A DNA stretch of 47,695 nt from an uncultured Clostridia bacterium (lineage in GTDB: Bacteria > Bacillota > Clostridia > Saccharofermentanales > Saccharofermentanaceae): the NCBI GenBank assembly GCA_947167045.1, contig CAMVGO010000016.1, positions 1 through 47,695 of the forward strand, in the 5' to 3' direction. Shown here in pieces: positions 7,743-17,020 of the stretch. The position numbers and the translations under genes were made by a program. The first letter of the stretch is position 1; every line of letters begins with the position of its first letter. The notes below the pieces were generated by a model. That model ran no database searches. It was not told the origin of the DNA and was given only the letters and a program-made list of their open reading frames with translations.

Positions 7743-8748
7743 GGATGCCCTCCCCTGCCGGCTTCTCTTTCACGGAAGCGCCCGCAGACCGGTCTTCAGC
7801 AGCATCCCTGCCCGATGTTATCCCTTCAAGGATAAAGTCATCAGGGAAGCCTTCTGACTGAGTCTCTTCATTAGGTATCCTCATTCGAAGGATCTGGGTT
7901 ATGGCTCTCTCGAGATCAAATTCAGATTCTACCTCAAAAGCCACCTCGCTCCTGTCGGGCGGGATGACGCGTATCTTATGCGAAGTCTCGTGCTCGATAT
8001 AGAATCTCGAAGTGAAGAGGACCTGTCCCAAATGCCGGTCGAGCAGTTCCCTGTCTTCCGTAAGTCTCAGGATAACGCGGGAATGCCCGCCGTATTCCTC
8101 CAGTGATTCCTTGACGAGGAGCTTGTCCTTCTTTGCCGACATCTTCCAGTGTATCGACTTGACGGGGTCTCCCTTCTGGTAGTCCCTGATGTCGTAGATC
8201 TCGGTGTTGGGCTGCTTGGATTTGCGGAGACTCTTGGCCTTGAATCCGTACATGTCGGGCATGATGTCCGGCAAAACGGGAACCGGTCTTACAAGGATCT
8301 CGTTCTCCTTTTCGATCAGTCTTCTCGTACGGAAAAAACCGAAAAGGTCATATATCTCCAAATAGGACATCTGGTAGGAATATGCTCCGCAGTGCGAAGT
8401 GTCTATGGGTATCTTCGTGACGCCCTCATCGTGGATCCCTATTATGACCTTGCGCGATGTGCCTGCCATACGGTCGATGTAAGTCGTCCTGATATGGCAG
8501 AAAGAAAAATATGAGGCGTATCCCTTCACGGTTACCCTTATGTAAGCCGGTGTGCCGACAAGAGAAGCGTTCGGGGCTTCCGTGCTGACCGAAAGCGTCT
8601 GCGCGGCGAAGATGCTCATGGCAAGCGCTATGAGCGGCACCAGCAGTATCACGATCAGGCAGAACCACGATACCCACATCTTGTAACAAAGGAAGAAGAT
8701 GAAGGCTGATATGAGTGAGACTGTGTAGATACACCAAGTCTTCAGCAT
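7732..8748 (-). CDS. DUF58 (VWA-like) membrane-anchored protein
   Basis: A 338-residue protein beginning MLKTWCIYTV, with two hydrophobic segments (about 5-25 and 29-50) and a soluble part carrying the DUF58 hallmark YDIRDYQKGDPVKSIHWK (185-202) followed by SAKKDKLLVKE. DUF58 proteins are the usual partners of MoxR AAA ATPases and are thought to be remodelled by them. A longer frame reaching back into the moxR gene is rejected because it would duplicate coding sequence in another phase. The chosen start lies 7 nt after the moxR stop. Translation is probably coupled to the neighbours. Confidence 0.85.
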   Translation of the reverse strand: MLKTWCIYTVSLISAFIFFLCYKMWVSWFCLIVILLVPLIALAMSIFAAQTLSVSTEAPNASLVGTPAYIRVTVKGYASYFSFCHIRTTYIDRMAGTSRKVIIGIHDEGVTKIPIDTSHCGAYSYQMSYLEIYDLFGFFRTRRLIEKENEILVRPVPVLPDIMPDMYGFKAKSLRKSKQPNTEIYDIRDYQKGDPVKSIHWKMSAKKDKLLVKESLEEYGGHSRVILRLTEDRELLDRHLGQVLFTSRFYIEHETSHKIRVIPPDRSEVAFEVESEFDLERAITQILRMRIPNEETQSEGFPDDFILEGITSGRDAAEDRSAGASVKEKPAGEGIHAD

Positions 8749-8755
8749 AAGACTG

Positions 8756-9688
8756 TCAGACCTTGGGCGCGAAAGTATCCTTGAGGATATCTTTTGCCAC
8801 GTCAGTAGTCCTCCTGCTGTTGACTTCTGCTTCAGGCGTAAGAATGAGCCTGTGCGTGATGACGGGCAGGAATACTTTCTGGACATCGGAAGGGATGACA
8901 TAGTTCCTTCCGCTCATGTAAGCATAAGCCTTTGACATGGAGGTGAGCGCCAGTGTGGCACGGGGGCTTCCGCCTCTTAACAGGTCGGGATTGCCTCTCG
9001 TCTTATTAATAAGTGCGATTATGTAGTCGACGATCTTCTCGTGAATGAATATGTTGTTGACCTCCTGCTGCATCTGCGACAGAATGACGTCATTGCATAC
9101 GGTATGTACGTTGTCCATGGGGTTGATGCCGTTCTTGCGCTGTTCGAGCATCGCCTTCTCATCCTTTGAGGACGGATATCCCATTGATATCCTGATCATG
9201 AAACGGTCGATCTGTGAATCCGGAAGGAGTGACGTGCCCGATGCGCCCGTAGGGTTCTGCGTCGCGAAAACGACGAACGGCTTTGGCAGTATGTATGTGT
9301 TGCCGTCGACCGTGACGCTGCTCTCCTCCATTGCCTCGAGAAGCGCTGACTGCGTACGCGAAGAAGCACGGTTCAGCTCGTCTGCCAGAAACAGGTTGTG
9401 GAAGATCGCACCAGGCTGGTACCTCATCTGGTCGGTCGCCTTGTCGTACATCGAAAAACCCGTGATATCCGACGGCAGTACGTCAGGCGTGAACTGGACA
9501 CGGCCGAAGTTCAGTCCCATCGTTTTCGAAAAAGCGACCGCCATGGTGGTCTTTCCGACTCCCGGGACATCCTCCATGAGGATGTGTCCTCCCGCAAGGA
9601 TGGCCGTCAGCGTCTGGGCAATGATGTAGTCCTTGCCGCAGATAACCTTCTTCACTTCATGAATGATACTCTCAACAGTATTGCTCAT
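8756..9688 (-). CDS. MoxR-family AAA+ ATPase
   Basis: A 310-residue AAA_3 ATPase with Walker A DVPGVGKTT (40-48), Walker B LFLADELNR (99-107) and sensor-1 FATQNP, followed by the lid domain. MoxR ATPases act as chaperones for the assembly or activation of partner proteins, here probably the DUF58 and transglutaminase products. The start at MSNTVESII is set by a GGGGGAT ribosome site 8 nt upstream; a longer N-terminus is unlikely. It is the first gene of the operon. An AACAAAC-N8-GTTTGTT dyad upstream may be an operator. Confidence 0.9.
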   Translation of the reverse strand: MSNTVESIIHEVKKVICGKDYIIAQTLTAILAGGHILMEDVPGVGKTTMAVAFSKTMGLNFGRVQFTPDVLPSDITGFSMYDKATDQMRYQPGAIFHNLFLADELNRASSRTQSALLEAMEESSVTVDGNTYILPKPFVVFATQNPTGASGTSLLPDSQIDRFMIRISMGYPSSKDEKAMLEQRKNGINPMDNVHTVCNDVILSQMQQEVNNIFIHEKIVDYIIALINKTRGNPDLLRGGSPRATLALTSMSKAYAYMSGRNYVIPSDVQKVFLPVITHRLILTPEAEVNSRRTTDVAKDILKDTFAPKV

Positions 9689-9727
9689 CTGATTATCCCC
9701 CGATAGAAATGCACCCGTAAAGTATAC

Positions 9728-9749
9728 AACAAACATTATTCCGTTTGTT
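9728..9749. promoter_or_regulatory. AACAAAC-N8-GTTTGTT dyad at the moxR promoter
   Basis: A perfect 7-bp inverted repeat with an 8-nt centre, 40-61 nt upstream of the moxR start. On the minus strand it is directly followed by GTATACTT, whose TATACT resembles a -10 element. A repressor bound here would cover the -35 region. The regulator is unknown. Confidence 0.4.
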
Positions 9750-9976
9750 TAGGAAAGTATGTGATATTTGAGTGACGCGGAACATTGGGGGCATTGGAGG
9801 AAATCAAACTGCGATAACGAATCGTAATCTAAACATAAAGTCATTAATATTATCGTAATAATCAATATGTTATATTTCTTACATCTCTCATCGGGGATAT
9901 GTATTTCAAGACTAACCAGGAAGACTGATCACAGATTTTGCGTCTTGTCGGTCACTCCAAAAGATAGCCACCAAGG
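9750..9976. other. gene-free AT-rich spacer upstream of the moxR operon
   Basis: No open frame here has a ribosome site. The stretch is AT-rich around 9840-9880, with short self-complementary words such as ATTAT/ATAAT. I see no recognised RNA element. Confidence 0.4.
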
Positions 9977-10066
9977 AGTACGGATTTTCGCAATAATCCG
10001 TACTGAAAATTGCACTTTTACTTCTATTTGCACTTTTGAGTACGGTTTTTGGCCAAATAACGTACT
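9977..10066. repeat. dyad array, core AGTACGG in alternating orientation
   Basis: AGTACGG occurs at 9977-9983 and 10039-10045 and is mirrored by CCGTACT (9998-10004) and CGTACT (10061-10066). Arm centres are 21 and 22 bp apart and the two pairs are 62 bp apart. Between the pairs a direct repeat TTGCACTTTT (18 bp apart) may explain the longer period. The rest of the gap, 10067-10172, carries further ACTCTCC-like words (around 10090, 10117 and 10134) but no gene. Confidence 0.65.
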
Positions 10067-10172
10067 GTAACGTGCACTCCACATATATGAACACTCTCCG
10101 GGAACTGCAGATTCTTACTCTCCGATAGTTGCATACTCTTCCGTGCTTCACTAACCTCTCACGCCTGAAAGC

Positions 10173-11786
10173 TCATCCCTTTTTCATCAGATAGAAGGCC
10201 GCCTGGCCCGAATAGATCGTTTCCGCTGTATAACCTTCGTCTTCCATCACGGAGAAAAAGGCGGGATTGCCCTTGGAGTTGGATGTTATGAAGTAGAACT
10301 CATCTGTCGAAAGATAGCCCATTGAATCGAGTTTTTCCTTCATCAAATTGTAGTCTGCTGTCCTTATCCATTCATCTGCAGCTTCGACATTGTCCGAACA
10401 GGATGACAAGTATCTTACGTCATGGATGAGATAGAAATTAAACAAGGCATCTTCACGCTGATAAAGGAGCGTCTTTTTGTTGTAAGCTTCGATGTCATAC
10501 CATTCCGACACGATCTCACGGACGTCGTCATCGTCCTTCTTCCATCCTTTTATTCCTGTCCTGTATATCTCCACTGCTCCGTAAAGAGCAAAGCAGATAA
10601 GGACCGCAACGGTTACGGCCTTTCCTGCAGCTAAACTTTTCGCCTTTATGCGGTCAGATAAAACACCCAGTCCTGCTGAGCAGAGCACGACGACTGCAGG
10701 GATGAAAAAGAACGAGTACTTACCGCCGAGATTTGCGGTGCCGAGGGAACCGGGATTCCAGGTGACGTTATAGCCGTAGAATGAACAGCTCACGGCTATG
10801 TAGTAGACAAGCCATGCCGAAGCAACCGACAGAGCAGGATAGATAACGGCTTTTGCTTTGCTGAAAAGACCGAAGCAGCATATGAGAAGAAGGACCAGAA
10901 CGCCGAGATAAGTATAGTAACCGAACATAGATCTGAGCATCACTCCGCTGCCGGTAATGAGATCCGTCACGGGACCTCTGACAAAGACGGGCGTATGAGA
11001 TACCGAACTGCTACCCTGCTTGCCCATCTGAGGGATCAGGAAGACAAAGATCAGAGGAATGACGGCGGCTGCAAAAGAGACGATACCCGCAAGCAAAAAC
11101 CTCTTTACCGCAGCGGCTTTCTTTGCCGCAGCAAAGCGGACCAATACAGCCGCGCACATGCCGGCTATCATGAAAGCGGCGCCGTACTGGCTGTACAGCG
11201 CGAGACACGAGAAAGCGAAAAATCCTATAACCGACTTCATGTCTTCCCTGTTCAGCACCCTTAAGAAGTACCAGACCGCCCATGCCATGAAGCACAGCAT
11301 CAGGTTATACTCGGCGCACTCAAGGGCATAATAGACTATTCCGCGCGAGAACAGATAGAAAAAGACTGCCGCATTGCTCCATATCCTGTCAGGGAGCACT
11401 TCCTCGACAGCGAGGAATATGCCGCCCGCACCGGCCAGTGTGACAAGGATCCCTGCGAGCCTGAACAGGAATTCGGAGTCGAAAACCTGAAGCCACAGGA
11501 ACATCAATATATTATAAAGAGGCGGCTGGAAAGTGATCCTTATCCTCTCAAACATATTGGCCGTTCCGAGCCCGCTGGGCACGGTGCCGGTCATGTATTT
11601 CGAGTAGAAGTATTCCACGGCCTCGTCATACCAGAGGCCCGACTTCGTGGCGTTCAGGATGTAAAAGACGAGGGCTGCGAGCAATATGCATGAAAAGCAG
11701 ATCCATTTGGTCCGGGCATATCTGCCGGTCCCGTCCGCCGGGACCGTTAATGCTCCTTCTTTAATGATGTCTGGCTGTTTCCGCAT
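10173..11786 (-). CDS. GT-C type membrane glycosyltransferase (PMT/ArnT-like)
   Basis: A 537-residue protein with about ten hydrophobic segments and the first-loop acidic motif LWYDEAVEYF (D54-E55), typical of GT-C enzymes that use polyprenyl-phosphate sugars on the outer face of the membrane. A soluble C-terminal tail follows (about 430-537). It would transfer a sugar to a surface glycan or protein. It stands at the head of the polysaccharide cluster but points away from it. The -10 element TATTAT ends only 6 nt before the ATG and no ribosome site is visible, so the mRNA may be leaderless. Confidence 0.8.
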   Translation of the reverse strand: MRKQPDIIKEGALTVPADGTGRYARTKWICFSCILLAALVFYILNATKSGLWYDEAVEYFYSKYMTGTVPSGLGTANMFERIRITFQPPLYNILMFLWLQVFDSEFLFRLAGILVTLAGAGGIFLAVEEVLPDRIWSNAAVFFYLFSRGIVYYALECAEYNLMLCFMAWAVWYFLRVLNREDMKSVIGFFAFSCLALYSQYGAAFMIAGMCAAVLVRFAAAKKAAAVKRFLLAGIVSFAAAVIPLIFVFLIPQMGKQGSSSVSHTPVFVRGPVTDLITGSGVMLRSMFGYYTYLGVLVLLLICCFGLFSKAKAVIYPALSVASAWLVYYIAVSCSFYGYNVTWNPGSLGTANLGGKYSFFFIPAVVVLCSAGLGVLSDRIKAKSLAAGKAVTVAVLICFALYGAVEIYRTGIKGWKKDDDDVREIVSEWYDIEAYNKKTLLYQREDALFNFYLIHDVRYLSSCSDNVEAADEWIRTADYNLMKEKLDSMGYLSTDEFYFITSNSKGNPAFFSVMEDEGYTAETIYSGQAAFYLMKKG

Positions 11787-11792
11787 AGGATA

Positions 11793-11821
11793 ATAATATC
11801 ATTGGCGGCTGCGCCCGTTAA
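11793..11821 (-). promoter_or_regulatory. promoter of the GT-C gene, possible leaderless start
   Basis: On the minus strand TTAACG (-35, 11821-11816), a 17-nt spacer ending in TGA, and TATTAT (-10, 11798-11793) are followed after 6 nt by the start ATG. The predicted transcription start falls on or next to the A of ATG. Confidence 0.5.
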
Positions 11822-11914
11822 CACAAGGTGGCTCTCCGCCTTGAAAAACCCGCTCCAAAGTATGAAAATTATATCCGTAATGGCACCTTATGTGCGCGAG
11901 AGGGCGTTTTACTG

Positions 11915-13456
11915 ATGAAAGACCGGATAGAAAGACTGATCGAGATGACACTCAATACCTGTCTTCCGTGGATCACGGAAAAAGACGGGAAAGTGATGTT
12001 CACCGATCCGTTGGATAACGAAGAGATCTCAGCCCACTACGGCGCCACCCACATGGCGGCGGCACTTCTTATCTACGGCAGGCTCAAAGACCGGGATGAC
12101 CTCGTGCAAAAAGGCGAAGCCCTCTTAAACAGCATTCTTGACCGCTGGGACGGGAGCAGACAGCTGCCCGGTTTTCACAACGATTTCAATAACTTTGCGC
12201 TCTGCCTTATAGAAAACAGCATCGACGTAGATATGGCCGCAAACACGGCCGGCAGCGCCGGAAACACTCTCCGCGAAAGGATCCGCAAGGCCGTTCTGGA
12301 AACGGCAGACACACGCTTTGACACCGTCAATTGGCTGCCGATGAGATGGTTCGTGAATAAGTGCCGTTATGAATGGACAAACGATGAGACTTATAAAGAA
12401 AACTGCAGGCTCTGCAAGGAAAAGATAGATTCGGCGACTTTTACAGACGGCTTTATCGACGACATGCTGCCGAAGGGCAGGAGCTTCAGCCTGCAGTATA
12501 ACGTCGCTACAGTCGCTTTCATGCAGTTCCTCAGGATAAGCGGCGAGAATATTGATCTGGACGTTCAGACGGGAGCTCTTCTTAATGCTGTCTGCCCTGA
12601 CGGGGACATCAACTATCTGGGGCGCGGAACCAATCAGATCTTCGCGTGGGGATTATGGATATATCTTCTCGCGAGCAGCGGTCAGGATGAGTGTGACCGC
12701 GCTCTCTCATATCTTGAGGAACGACTTCCCGCAATGCTCGAAAACAACAATATATTCCTTAACACTCAGCCGGGAGATGAGAAATATCTGTGGTGGGACT
12801 ACCACTACTGCTCGGTCTACACCGCCCACCTGCTCTTGTGGCTCACACTGGCGTGGAGAGATTATGGTGAAAGGATCATCGATCCGGAGACCGTGACTGA
12901 CGGGAGCAGCGGACTTCACATATACAGAAACGAAGAAGCGTTCGTCGCAGTTTTCGACGGCAGAACGGAATACTTTGCAGAGCGCGGCCCGTCAGTGGAA
13001 GCTATATGGACACGCAAGTGCGGTACGGTCTTCAAAGGCGCGTTCGGACCGTGGTACGGTGAATTCGGCAATCTCCACATCTGTCCCGACGCAGTGATAA
13101 GAAAACATTTCGGGCTGATGGGCATAAAAACTGACGATGACAAAAAGGCAAAGAACAAGGTGATGCAAAAGCTCCGTCTCGCATCACAGGAAGAAGCCGC
13201 GGAAGAAGTAAAGCCCGTGTTCACTGCCCCGCAGGTTAAGATAACGGACAAGATAAAGATAACGTATCAGACGGAAGGCCTGCCCGTGACTGTAAACATT
13301 CCCGACATGAGCGGAATGGTAACCGCATACAGCGGCGGACAGGAACTTAAACTTACGGACGCATTGAAGATAAGAGACCAGTACGGATGGATCACGGTCA
13401 GGCAGCAGATCTTAAGATCGGGAAAGACAGTAGAGATCGAAGTGCCATGGGAATAA
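11915..13456 (+). CDS. predicted alpha/alpha-toroid glycan-active protein, function unknown
   Basis: A 513-residue protein counted from MKDRIERLIE. A GTG at 11828 would add 29 residues, but the added part looks non-coding, and GAGAGGGC precedes the chosen ATG. Helical repeats with conserved aromatic and His/Asp residues (HYGATHMAAA, GFHNDFNNFA, PDGDINYLGRGTNQIFAWG at 228-246, WWDYHYCSVY), followed by a beta-rich end, resemble the (alpha/alpha)-toroid plus beta-sandwich layout of polysaccharide lyases and related hydrolases. No signal peptide is visible, so it would act in the cytoplasm. Its stop overlaps the next GT2 gene, tying it to glycan assembly. The fold is inference and no catalytic residue is established. 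Confidence 0.6.
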   Translation: MKDRIERLIEMTLNTCLPWITEKDGKVMFTDPLDNEEISAHYGATHMAAALLIYGRLKDRDDLVQKGEALLNSILDRWDGSRQLPGFHNDFNNFALCLIENSIDVDMAANTAGSAGNTLRERIRKAVLETADTRFDTVNWLPMRWFVNKCRYEWTNDETYKENCRLCKEKIDSATFTDGFIDDMLPKGRSFSLQYNVATVAFMQFLRISGENIDLDVQTGALLNAVCPDGDINYLGRGTNQIFAWGLWIYLLASSGQDECDRALSYLEERLPAMLENNNIFLNTQPGDEKYLWWDYHYCSVYTAHLLLWLTLAWRDYGERIIDPETVTDGSSGLHIYRNEEAFVAVFDGRTEYFAERGPSVEAIWTRKCGTVFKGAFGPWYGEFGNLHICPDAVIRKHFGLMGIKTDDDKKAKNKVMQKLRLASQEEAAEEVKPVFTAPQVKITDKIKITYQTEGLPVTVNIPDMSGMVTAYSGGQELKLTDALKIRDQYGWITVRQQILRSGKTVEIEVPWE

Positions 13457-14430
13457 ACAGGGTAAGTGTACTGGTTACCTTCTATAACCAGGAAGGATAT
13501 GTCGACAAGGCCATGGAGAGCATTCTGTCGCAGAAGACCTCTTTCGGCGTGAAGATAATTGCGGGTGACGACGGTTCCTCCGACGGCACGGCGGATGCGG
13601 TAAGAAGATGGATGCAAAAGTATCCGGATAAGATCGAACTTTACGTCATGGAACGCGGCGAAGGCAAACAGATACCGGGATTCAGGGCGTCAAGGAACAG
13701 GATCAACATCTTAAAGCACGTCGATACCGAATACTTCATCTTCCTTGACGGCGACGACTATTTCAGCAATGACTCAAAGCTCCAGAAACAGGTGGACATC
13801 CTTGATTCGGCAGACAATCAGGACTGCATCGCGTGCGGCCATAACACCGACATGCTCTATAAAGACAACACCAGAAAGCCCGCCACCGGTCCTGCGCTGA
13901 AGGAAGGTAAGATCTCCGCCGCGGATTACTGGATAAGGCACTACATACACACCGACTCCCTGCTGTTCAGGAGTTCTGTAATATCCGGGCTGGATCTTAA
14001 GCTCCTCGAGAACAGCTTCAACGACAACCTTATAACATTCCCAGCCGTAAAATCCGGGAAGATATACTACATCCCTGAGTCCTGGGCAGTATATGTCCAG
14101 ACCAACGACGGGATATGGACCAAGGGAAATGAGGCGGTAAACCTCATCAGGAACATGATCTTCTACGATCTGGCAATAAAGATCGCGCCGGAACTCAAAA
14201 AACAGTCCCTGTGCCGCTTCAGTTATCTGTGGACGGATCTTTGGAGGATAAGGAAAAGCATAGACGCGTCTGCTCTTGAAGCATATGAGGAAGAAGCAAG
14301 AAACAAAGGCTTCGGCAACACTCTCCGCTGGATAAGATACCGTGACCTGAACGCATTTCAGAAGGCTGGACTCTGGATCAAGTCCGTCTCCGTCAGATGT
14401 TATGCCGGGATCTTAAGGCGTGTGCTCTGA
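13447..14430 (+). CDS. family 2 glycosyltransferase
   Basis: A 327-residue GT-A fold enzyme starting MGINRVSVLVTFYNQE. The nucleotide-sugar motif is DDGSSDG (41-47) and the metal-binding motif DGDD (101-104). It transfers a sugar from a nucleotide sugar to a growing glycan at the cytoplasmic face of the membrane; donor and acceptor are unknown. The start is placed 10 nt inside the preceding gene, which gives the normal GT2 N-terminus; the frame extends further upstream only within that gene. It is followed closely by the flippase gene in the same operon. Confidence 0.85.
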   Translation: MGINRVSVLVTFYNQEGYVDKAMESILSQKTSFGVKIIAGDDGSSDGTADAVRRWMQKYPDKIELYVMERGEGKQIPGFRASRNRINILKHVDTEYFIFLDGDDYFSNDSKLQKQVDILDSADNQDCIACGHNTDMLYKDNTRKPATGPALKEGKISAADYWIRHYIHTDSLLFRSSVISGLDLKLLENSFNDNLITFPAVKSGKIYYIPESWAVYVQTNDGIWTKGNEAVNLIRNMIFYDLAIKIAPELKKQSLCRFSYLWTDLWRIRKSIDASALEAYEEEARNKGFGNTLRWIRYRDLNAFQKAGLWIKSVSVRCYAGILRRVL

Positions 14431-14461
14431 TACGCATCTGTCATTTAGGGAACGGCAAAAG

Positions 14462-15976
14462 ATGAACGGTAAGCGCAACCTCAAGAACATAGTCTTTACA
14501 CTGCTGGGCCAGATCGTGGTCTTAGGACTTGCACTGGCCGTGCCGCGCTTCATGCTGACAGGTTACGGCTCAGACACGAACGGACTTGTGAGCACCGTGA
14601 CGCAGATAATGGCTTACATGGCAATGCTCGAAGCCGGCATCGGCCGTGCGACCAGAAATGAGCTTTATAAATATATCCACGATAACGTATACGACACAAA
14701 GAATGTATCGCGCATAGTATCGATATCGCAAAATACATACCGCAGGACGACAAGGCTTTATGCATTCATAGTCATCATCCTGGCTGCTGTCCTGCCGTTT
14801 ATCTTAAAGACTGATGCAGACCACCTGACAGTATTGCTGATAATACTGATAGAGGGCGCTTCGGGGATCGTATCATTTTATTTCGTACAGTGCTGGACGG
14901 ATCTCCTGGCCGCGGAAGGCAAGCAGTATGTCAGTTCCAACATAGACCTCATGTACAGGGTCCTTATCTGTGCCGTAAAGATAATAATGGCGGCAGCAGG
15001 CGTAAACATAATATTCATGGAGCTGGGATTTTTCGCTGCCACGATCGTAAAGCTCCTCTTCTTCCGCATCTATGTAAGAAAGAACTACTCGTGGTTAAAC
15101 ATCACAAAGGACACGAAGCGTACACAGCTCCCTGATAAGAATTCATTCATGGTCGCAGAGATCGCCTGGACAGTCTTCTCATCCACTGACATGATCGTCC
15201 TGTCGGTATTCTGTTCGACAAAGATCTCGAGCGTATATTCTATCTACTACATGGTGTTCATCACGATCAACAAACTGATCGATGCTATCTTCACGAGCCT
15301 TAAGTTCAATCTCGGGCAGAAATACCACGCCGACTCCGAAGGATACAAGAAGATGCACGATATGTTCAATTCGGTATTCCTGGGAACGGTAACATCACTG
15401 ACAGCCGTTGCTTACTATCTCTGTATACCATTCGTAAGACTCTATACCGCAGGGATCAGCGATGCTGACTACATCGACACCGCACTGCCCATGGGTTTCT
15501 CTCTGGTGCTCCTGCTCTCATGGTGCCGCATGGTCGCCGAACACCTGAACGGCATTGCGGGATTTGCAAGACAGCTCGGCAAAATATCGGTAATAGAAGC
15601 AGCGGTAAACCTCACCCTGTCCGTGGTGCTGGTGAATTTTCTCGGGATACACGGAGTCTTATATGCGACCGTTATTGCGCTTCCGCTCAAGATCTTTTAC
15701 TGCAACATACTTGCTGACAAAAAGATCCTTAAAAGGAGCGGCTCTGTCACCTGCAGGATACTCCTTACAAATCTCCTGCTCTTCTTTGCACTCGCAGCGC
15801 TGAAGGGATTCATCAGTCTCAACGTGGATTCATACGGTCAGTTCCTTGTCAAAGGACTCGGTCTTACCTTGTGTTCTTTGATGCTGTTCTTCACTGCAAA
15901 CCTGTTTGCAAACAAGGATTTCGTCGTGCAGATCAGGCAATTTGCTTCATTCAGGAACAGACAGAATAAACAGTAG
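14462..15976 (+). CDS. Wzx/MATE-type polysaccharide flippase
   Basis: A 504-residue polytopic membrane protein (about 12-14 helices) of the MOP superfamily, polysaccharide biosynthesis type. It begins MNGKRNLKNIVFTLLGQIVV. Such proteins flip lipid-linked oligosaccharides across the membrane. The start is chosen at MNGKRN with AGGGA upstream; an earlier ATG overlapping the GT2 gene lacks a ribosome site. It ends 8 nt from the stop of the convergent GT2, leaving no room for a separate terminator. Together with the GT2, Alg13/14-like and GT-C genes it indicates a Wzx/Wzy-like or decorated surface polysaccharide. Confidence 0.85.
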   Translation: MNGKRNLKNIVFTLLGQIVVLGLALAVPRFMLTGYGSDTNGLVSTVTQIMAYMAMLEAGIGRATRNELYKYIHDNVYDTKNVSRIVSISQNTYRRTTRLYAFIVIILAAVLPFILKTDADHLTVLLIILIEGASGIVSFYFVQCWTDLLAAEGKQYVSSNIDLMYRVLICAVKIIMAAAGVNIIFMELGFFAATIVKLLFFRIYVRKNYSWLNITKDTKRTQLPDKNSFMVAEIAWTVFSSTDMIVLSVFCSTKISSVYSIYYMVFITINKLIDAIFTSLKFNLGQKYHADSEGYKKMHDMFNSVFLGTVTSLTAVAYYLCIPFVRLYTAGISDADYIDTALPMGFSLVLLLSWCRMVAEHLNGIAGFARQLGKISVIEAAVNLTLSVVLVNFLGIHGVLYATVIALPLKIFYCNILADKKILKRSGSVTCRILLTNLLLFFALAALKGFISLNVDSYGQFLVKGLGLTLCSLMLFFTANLFANKDFVVQIRQFASFRNRQNKQ

Positions 15977-15984
15977 ATCCCTTA

Positions 15985-17004
15985 TTAGGAGACATCCTTT
16001 GCGCGTGATGAACCGTTCCTTACTTTCAGGGCAAGGAGCATCAACCGGCATTTATCGATCAGGCGGTCTGATATATCCCAGAGCTGCTTCCTGTCGATCT
16101 TACCGCCGTAGCCGTATCCGGTGAAATCGTATTCGAAAATCATGTGAATGTATCTGTGGGCAAGAGCAGCCTTTACCTTTTTCCTGAGGGAGATATCCCC
16201 TATCCGTTCATCGCAGAATCCGAACAGTTCCGGATAAAGGCGCAGCATCGATTCTATGTTTTTCCTCCAGTCGATGACTTCGGGATTCGTAATAGAACCC
16301 TTGTGGATCCTGTATCTGTATATCTTTTGGGGAACATATCTGACAGTCTTTGCGCTAAGCAATGTCTTTACCGCCCAAAGCTCATCTTCGTGGAGCAGAC
16401 CCTTCTCGAAAAACAATCCGTTATCTTTCAGGTATCCGGTGCGGTGAATCCCGATCCATACCGTGGCGGGAAAATCGCCGCATGCATCCAGCATCTTTTC
16501 CATGGCATCACATCCGGATACGGCGCCGCCGCTCTCCTTCAGACCACGGTGGATGAAATAGTCTTTTCTCTTTTGCGGGAACTCATTTCCCTCATCGTCA
16601 AAGGGTTCGGCATCCCATAAGATGATGTCCTCCGAAGCATTCCCCGCCATTCCGATCACTTCCGAAAACAGTTCCGGAACGACCTCATCGTCGGCATCAC
16701 AGAAGAAAATGTATCTGCCTTCCGCCATCCTCATCCCGGCGTTTCTCGCTTCGGCAGGTCCTTCGTTCGCTTTATGGATAACGCTTATGTTCCCGTACTT
16801 TTCAGCATGCCCGTCTGCGGCAGCGCCCGAACCGTCGGTCGAGCCGTCGTCAACGAGTATTATCTGGATGCCGCTGCTCCCCTCTGCTTTAAGGAGGCTG
16901 CAGATGCAGCTGTCCAGATATTTCCCGGCATTATAGACAGGTATTATCACGGACAGGCTGATGCCGTCTTTATTCATGTCCGCTGTTTTTCCGTTCCCTG
17001 CCAT
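15985..17004 (-). CDS. family 2 glycosyltransferase (paralogue A)
   Basis: A 339-residue GT2 enzyme with SVIIPVYNAGKYL (18-30), DDGSTDG (52-58) and the metal motif CDADDE (102-107). The start at MAGNGKTAD is supported by AGAGG upstream, just behind the stop of the preceding gene. It closely resembles the neighbouring gene at 17021 along its whole length, including the C-terminal pattern YR.H.GSITNPE versus YR.RQGSVTNPE, so the two arose by tandem duplication. It is the last gene of a minus-strand operon with the Alg14/Alg13-like pair. Confidence 0.87.
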   Translation of the reverse strand: MAGNGKTADMNKDGISLSVIIPVYNAGKYLDSCICSLLKAEGSSGIQIILVDDGSTDGSGAAADGHAEKYGNISVIHKANEGPAEARNAGMRMAEGRYIFFCDADDEVVPELFSEVIGMAGNASEDIILWDAEPFDDEGNEFPQKRKDYFIHRGLKESGGAVSGCDAMEKMLDACGDFPATVWIGIHRTGYLKDNGLFFEKGLLHEDELWAVKTLLSAKTVRYVPQKIYRYRIHKGSITNPEVIDWRKNIESMLRLYPELFGFCDERIGDISLRKKVKAALAHRYIHMIFEYDFTGYGYGGKIDRKQLWDISDRLIDKCRLMLLALKVRNGSSRAKDVS

Positions 17005-17020
17005 ACCCTGTTTTCCTCTA

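Noticed and set aside
9867..10151. Short frames on both strands over the AGTACGG array
   Set aside because: They coincide with the dyad repeats, overlap each other and lack ribosome sites.
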